Source: Gallionella sp. (lineage in GTDB: Bacteria; Pseudomonadota; Gammaproteobacteria; Burkholderiales; Gallionellaceae). Taken from it: a DNA stretch of 9,536 bases. The stretch is taken from the NCBI GenBank assembly GCA_029850565.1, contig JARCRR010000202.1, positions 1 through 9,536 on the forward strand, in the 5' to 3' direction. The stretch's first letter is position 1, and each line of letters starts with the position of its first letter. The notes under the pieces were generated by a model, which saw nothing but the letters and a program-made list of their open reading frames with translations, made no database searches and was not told the DNA's origin. Shown one piece after another: positions 6,302 through 9,536 of the stretch. Both the position numbers and the translations under genes were made by a program.

Positions 6302-9300
6302 ACAGCCACGGCGGCCTTGTTGCCGCCATCCACACTCAAGCGTAAAGCTTCCTCGATATCCACTGACACGATCTTGGAGACACCGCGCTCCTGCATAGTC
6401 ACGCCGATCAGTTGTTGCGCCATCTCCATGGTGATCTTGTTATGACTGATGTAGACAAACTGGGTCTTGTCAGACATCTTTTGGATCAGCTTGCACAAAC
6501 GCTCGGTGTTGGTGTCGTCCAAGGGCGCGTCCACCTCATCCAACACACAGAACGGAGCCGGATTGAGTTGGAACAAAGAGAACACCAGCGCGATAGCCGT
6601 CAGTGCTTTTTCGCCACCTGATAAAAGGTGAATCGAAGCGTTCTTCTTGCCGGGTGGATGCGCCATCACCTGCACGCCGCTGTCCAATATCTCCTCCCCT
6701 GTCAGCACCAAGCGCGCCTCACCGCCACCGAACAGAACGGGGAACAGTTCAGCCAGATGGCGGTTGACCTCTTCGTAGGTCGCCATCAACAGGTCGCGTG
6801 ATTCTTTATCGATACGACGGATAGCATCTTCCAAGGTCTCGATCGCTTCGTTCAAGTCTTTCGCCTGCGCATCCAGATAGGATTTGCGTTCTTGTGCGGT
6901 CTGCAACTCTTCCAGCGCGGCAAGGTTCACCGCACCTAGGGCAGTGATCTCGTTGCTCAAGCGTGTCAGCTCACTTTGTAGACCACCCGCTTTCGCGCCC
7001 TCGATCAGCGGCAACAGCGGCTCTTCATCCACACCCGCCAATTGCTCTGCCCATTGCTCGTATTGCAGTCTCGCCTCTTGTTCCTTAAGCGTGATCTCGC
7101 TCACCTTTTCGCGCAATGGGTGCAACTTCTGCTCACACGCCATGCGTTCTTGCTCCATCGCATTCAGACTCAAGGTCGCATGTTCCAGCGTATTGCGTGC
7201 TTCCGCCAAAGCCTGTTCATGCACTTGGCGTTTCTGCAACACTCCCTGCAGCAATTGTTGTGCGTCACCCTCGCTCAGACTCGCCTGTTCGTTGCGACTC
7301 TGCGTCAATGACTCTTCCAATTGCGCCAATGTTGTCATGTTGTGCTGCATGTTCTGTTCGATGTCGGTCAGCTTATCGACACAAGTCTTGGCAAAGAAGC
7401 GGGCTTCTTGCAATTCATGCTGCGCACGTTGCGCACGGTCGCGCACCTCACGCAAGGCGATATCCAACGAGCTCGCCTGGTGTCTCGCCTGATCACACTC
7501 AACCAGTTGTACTGATGACCTTTCGCGCTGGATTGCCATCTGTTCCGCAACCTCTTGCATCTGGCGCTGTTCGCTGTTGACACGTTCGACCAACTCTTCC
7601 AGTTCCTGTGCGATCTGGGTGCTGCGCTCCAGACTGCGCTCATTGGCTTGGGTCAGTTTGAGTATCTGCATCTGGATTTGATGCTGTTGTTGTTGCGACT
7701 GCGTGCTTTCGCTGCGTAGGTGGCCGATACGTCCCTCGATATCGAGGAAAGCCTCTTCAGTTTGTGAGACTTTTAGCTTGCCTTGCTCAAAAGCATCGGC
7801 TCTTTGCGACGCTTCGATTTGCAACTGCTCGATCTCGCGTTGACGCGCCAAGATGCCATGCACTTGGCTGTCCGGGGCATGAAACAACACACTGTGCGCA
7901 CCGACCAAATGTCCTTTGGGTGTCACCAGCCATGCACCTGATGCCAAACTGCCACGCAAGCGTAGCGCCTCGTCCAGATCGGCCACGGCATACACACCCG
8001 AAAGCCAGTCGTTGACGACCGGGGCAGCCCGATCGTTTTGATAACGTACATAATCAGCCAGCGGCGTCAGATTGGGATGAACTGAATTGTCAGCATGGCG
8101 CGCACCATCTGCTGCATAGACAGCCAGTTTCGCAGGCGGAACATCGCCCCAGCCTGATGTATCTTCCAAGCTTTCCAGCGACAGCGCGTTGATACGTTCG
8201 CGCAGCACGGCTTCCAGCGCATCTTCCCATCCTTGTTCGATACGGATGGATTGCCATAGACGCGGGGCATTGTCCAACTGATGACGCTCCAGCCACGCCT
8301 TGAGGTTCTTGTCGTTATCCACCTGAGCTTGCAGTTGTTTTAGCGCATTCATACGCGCTTCGACTTGTGCCAGTTGGCGTTCCGACTCTTGTGCCGCGTT
8401 ACGCGCATCACGCCTTGCAGCGTCGGCCAAGGGCAGTTGTTCTTGCAGTTGCGCCAACTGATGCTGCTGTTCTTCATGACGCATCTGCATCTCTGCCAGT
8501 TGCTGTTGCGCTTGTCGCAGACCTTCCTCGTCGGCGCGCGGCAGATTGTCACGCTCCAACATCAAGCGTGAACGGCGGCTATCCAGTTGCTGTACGTTGC
8601 CTTGGATATGCGCACGCTGTGTCTCGGCCAATTGCAATTGTTGCTGGATCAGGAGTTGCTCGCGCTGCATCGCGTTGTGTCGTTCCTGAGCGACTTTTGC
8701 AGCCTCCTCGGCTTGCGGTAGCGACTGGGCTTCCGATGTGGCGCGTTCCTCACACACAGTAACGCGTGTACCGCTATCCTCTTGTTGTCTCAACCAATGT
8801 TCCTGCAACGTCTTGAGCCCTTGCAACTGGGCCTTTTGCTGAGCGATCTGGCGCTCACCGTTCTGTATCTGTTGGGCTAAACGGTTGCGCTGTTCGACCA
8901 GGAAAGCAATCTGCTGCTCCAACCTGGCCACTTCGGCATTGGAGGCGTACATATCCCCCTGTTTCGCGTGCAGCGCATCGGACAAGGCGAAATGCTCGGT
9001 GCGCGCACCTTCCAGCTTGCTCTCCACCTCGCGCAACTTGGCGATCTCGGATTCCAGCTCGTTCCTGGTCTTCTCGACCTGCTGTGCATAACGCACACGA
9101 CGGGTTTCGGATTCCTGCTTGTTGACCAACCAGAGCAATCTCTGTGTCGTTTCGCGTCGAGCTTCCAATTCGCGGTAGGTCTTGGCGATCTCGGCTTGTC
9201 CGGTGAGATGGCCTAACTGTGTACCCAGCTCGTGCAAAATATCCGACACCCGGGACAGGTTGCCACGCGTGTCGCCCAGGCGGAGCTCGGTCTCGCGCCG

Positions 9301-9536
9301 ACGGTCGCGGTATTTGGACACACCGGCCGCCTCTTCCAGGAACACGCGCAGTTCTTCCGGCTTGGCCTCGATGATGCGCGAGATCATGCCCTGCTCGATG
9401 ATGGCGTAGGCGCGCGCGCCGACGCCGGTGCCGAGGAAGATATCGGTGATGTCCTTGCGACGGACGTTCTGGTTGTTGATGTAGTAGTTCGAGTCGCCGT
9501 CGCGCTGCAACACACGCTTGATGGAGATCTCGGCAT
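6298..9536 (-). CDS. smc: Chromosome segregation protein SMC (5' end beyond window)
   Basis: About 1078 codons are visible on the reverse strand, running off the window at 9536. Bacterial SMC proteins have about 1170 residues, so roughly the first 90-100, including the Walker A P-loop, are missing. The N-terminal head remnant shows GTGVGARAYAIIEQGMISRI and KPEELRVFLEEAAGVSKYRDRR, a hallmark of SMC. A long Gln/Glu/Arg-rich coiled-coil arm (about 9250-8320), a globular hinge (about 8310-7860) and the returning arm (about 7850-6760) follow. The C-terminal head has the ABC signature LLSGGEKAL (6601-6627) and Walker B with D-loop, VLDEVDAPLDD (about 6514-6550), then FVYISHNKITME. SMC dimers with ScpA and ScpB compact and separate the chromosome. 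The open frame continues to the window edge, so the internal GTG at 9513 is not the start. The stop overlaps that of the DUF4124 gene. Confidence 0.95.
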   Translation of the reverse strand, partial: AEISIKRVLQRDGDSNYYINNQNVRRKDITDIFLGTGVGARAYAIIEQGMISRIIEAKPEELRVFLEEAAGVSKYRDRRRETELRLGDTRGNLSRVSDILHELGTQLGHLTGQAEIAKTYRELEARRETTQRLLWLVNKQESETRRVRYAQQVEKTRNELESEIAKLREVESKLEGARTEHFALSDALHAKQGDMYASNAEVARLEQQIAFLVEQRNRLAQQIQNGERQIAQQKAQLQGLKTLQEHWLRQQEDSGTRVTVCEERATSEAQSLPQAEEAAKVAQERHNAMQREQLLIQQQLQLAETQRAHIQGNVQQLDSRRSRLMLERDNLPRADEEGLRQAQQQLAEMQMRHEEQQHQLAQLQEQLPLADAARRDARNAAQESERQLAQVEARMNALKQLQAQVDNDKNLKAWLERHQLDNAPRLWQSIRIEQGWEDALEAVLRERINALSLESLEDTSGWGDVPPAKLAVYAADGARHADNSVHPNLTPLADYVRYQNDRAAPVVNDWLSGVYAVADLDEALRLRGSLASGAWLVTPKGHLVGAHSVLFHAPDSQVHGILARQREIEQLQIEASQRADAFEQGKLKVSQTEEAFLDIEGRIGHLRSESTQSQQQQHQIQMQILKLTQANERSLERSTQIAQELEELVERVNSEQRQMQEVAEQMAIQRERSSVQLVECDQARHQASSLDIALREVRDRAQRAQHELQEARFFAKTCVDKLTDIEQNMQHNMTTLAQLEESLTQSRNEQASLSEGDAQQLLQGVLQKRQVHEQALAEARNTLEHATLSLNAMEQERMACEQKLHPLREKVSEITLKEQEARLQYEQWAEQLAGVDEEPLLPLIEGAKAGGLQSELTRLSNEITALGAVNLAALEELQTAQERKSYLDAQAKDLNEAIETLEDAIRRIDKESRDLLMATYEEVNRHLAELFPVLFGGGEARLVLTGEEILDSGVQVMAHPPGKKNASIHLLSGGEKALTAIALVFSLFQLNPAPFCVLDEVDAPLDDTNTERLCKLIQKMSDKTQFVYISHNKITMEMAQQLIGVTMQERGVSKIVSVDIEEALRLSVDGGNKAAVAV

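Noticed and set aside
6884..7492. 202-codon plus-strand open frame inside smc
   Set aside because: Its Ser/Cys-rich translation is the complement of Glu/Gln/Ala coiled-coil codons; smc continues intact on the other strand.
7680..7700. Short CAA/CAG run (four glutamines) in smc as a repeat
   Set aside because: A four-codon glutamine run is expected in a Gln-rich coiled coil and is not a meaningful tandem repeat.
9511..9513. GTG at 9513 as the smc start
   Set aside because: The frame continues upstream with SMC-like codons (AEISIKRV) to the window edge; the real start is outside.
1..9536. Possible mobile element, defence system, CRISPR array or RNA gene
   Set aside because: No transposase, integrase, terminal repeats, repeat-spacer pattern, tRNA cloverleaf or rRNA segment was seen on either strand.

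Overview
The window is a stretch of ordinary chromosomal housekeeping DNA, most likely from a betaproteobacterium. A Nitrosomonadales or Gallionellaceae-like relative is my guess, from the character of the proteins (a long SMC rather than MukB, a DUF4124 secreted protein, GuaB and GuaA of proteobacterial type) and the moderate GC content judged by eye. I see no mobile element, tRNA, rRNA, CRISPR array or phage gene.

Left part (1-1863): the first 55 codons of purL run leftward off the window edge. A 76-base divergent interval then leads to nnrD (NAD(P)H-hydrate repair) and, 23 bases further on, a spermidine-synthase-like protein, both rightward. The interval holds a palindromic -10 box that could serve both directions.

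Middle part (1904-5722, all leftward): in transcription order there is an unrecognised 220-residue protein, then guaB (IMP dehydrogenase), then guaA (GMP synthase). GuaB and GuaA catalyse the two steps from IMP to GMP and form a compact operon with a 40-base gap. guaB has its own extended -10 promoter with a GC-rich discriminator. A stable-looking hairpin with a GNRA-type loop lies in the guaB-guaA gap, just before a guaA start that lacks a visible Shine-Dalgarno sequence. With purL at the left edge, the window holds three purine biosynthesis genes, but purL is a separate transcription unit.

Right part (5723-9536): an AT-rich divergent interval precedes a small secreted DUF4124 protein reading rightward. 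It meets the 3' end of a large leftward smc gene, and the two stop codons overlap in a single TTAA. The smc gene lacks its beginning only because the window ends.

No gene set here looks like a new system. The points most worth a second look are the guaA leader hairpin, the unknown gene ahead of guaB, the altered active-site motifs of the spermidine-synthase-like protein, and the small regulatory sites between genes.
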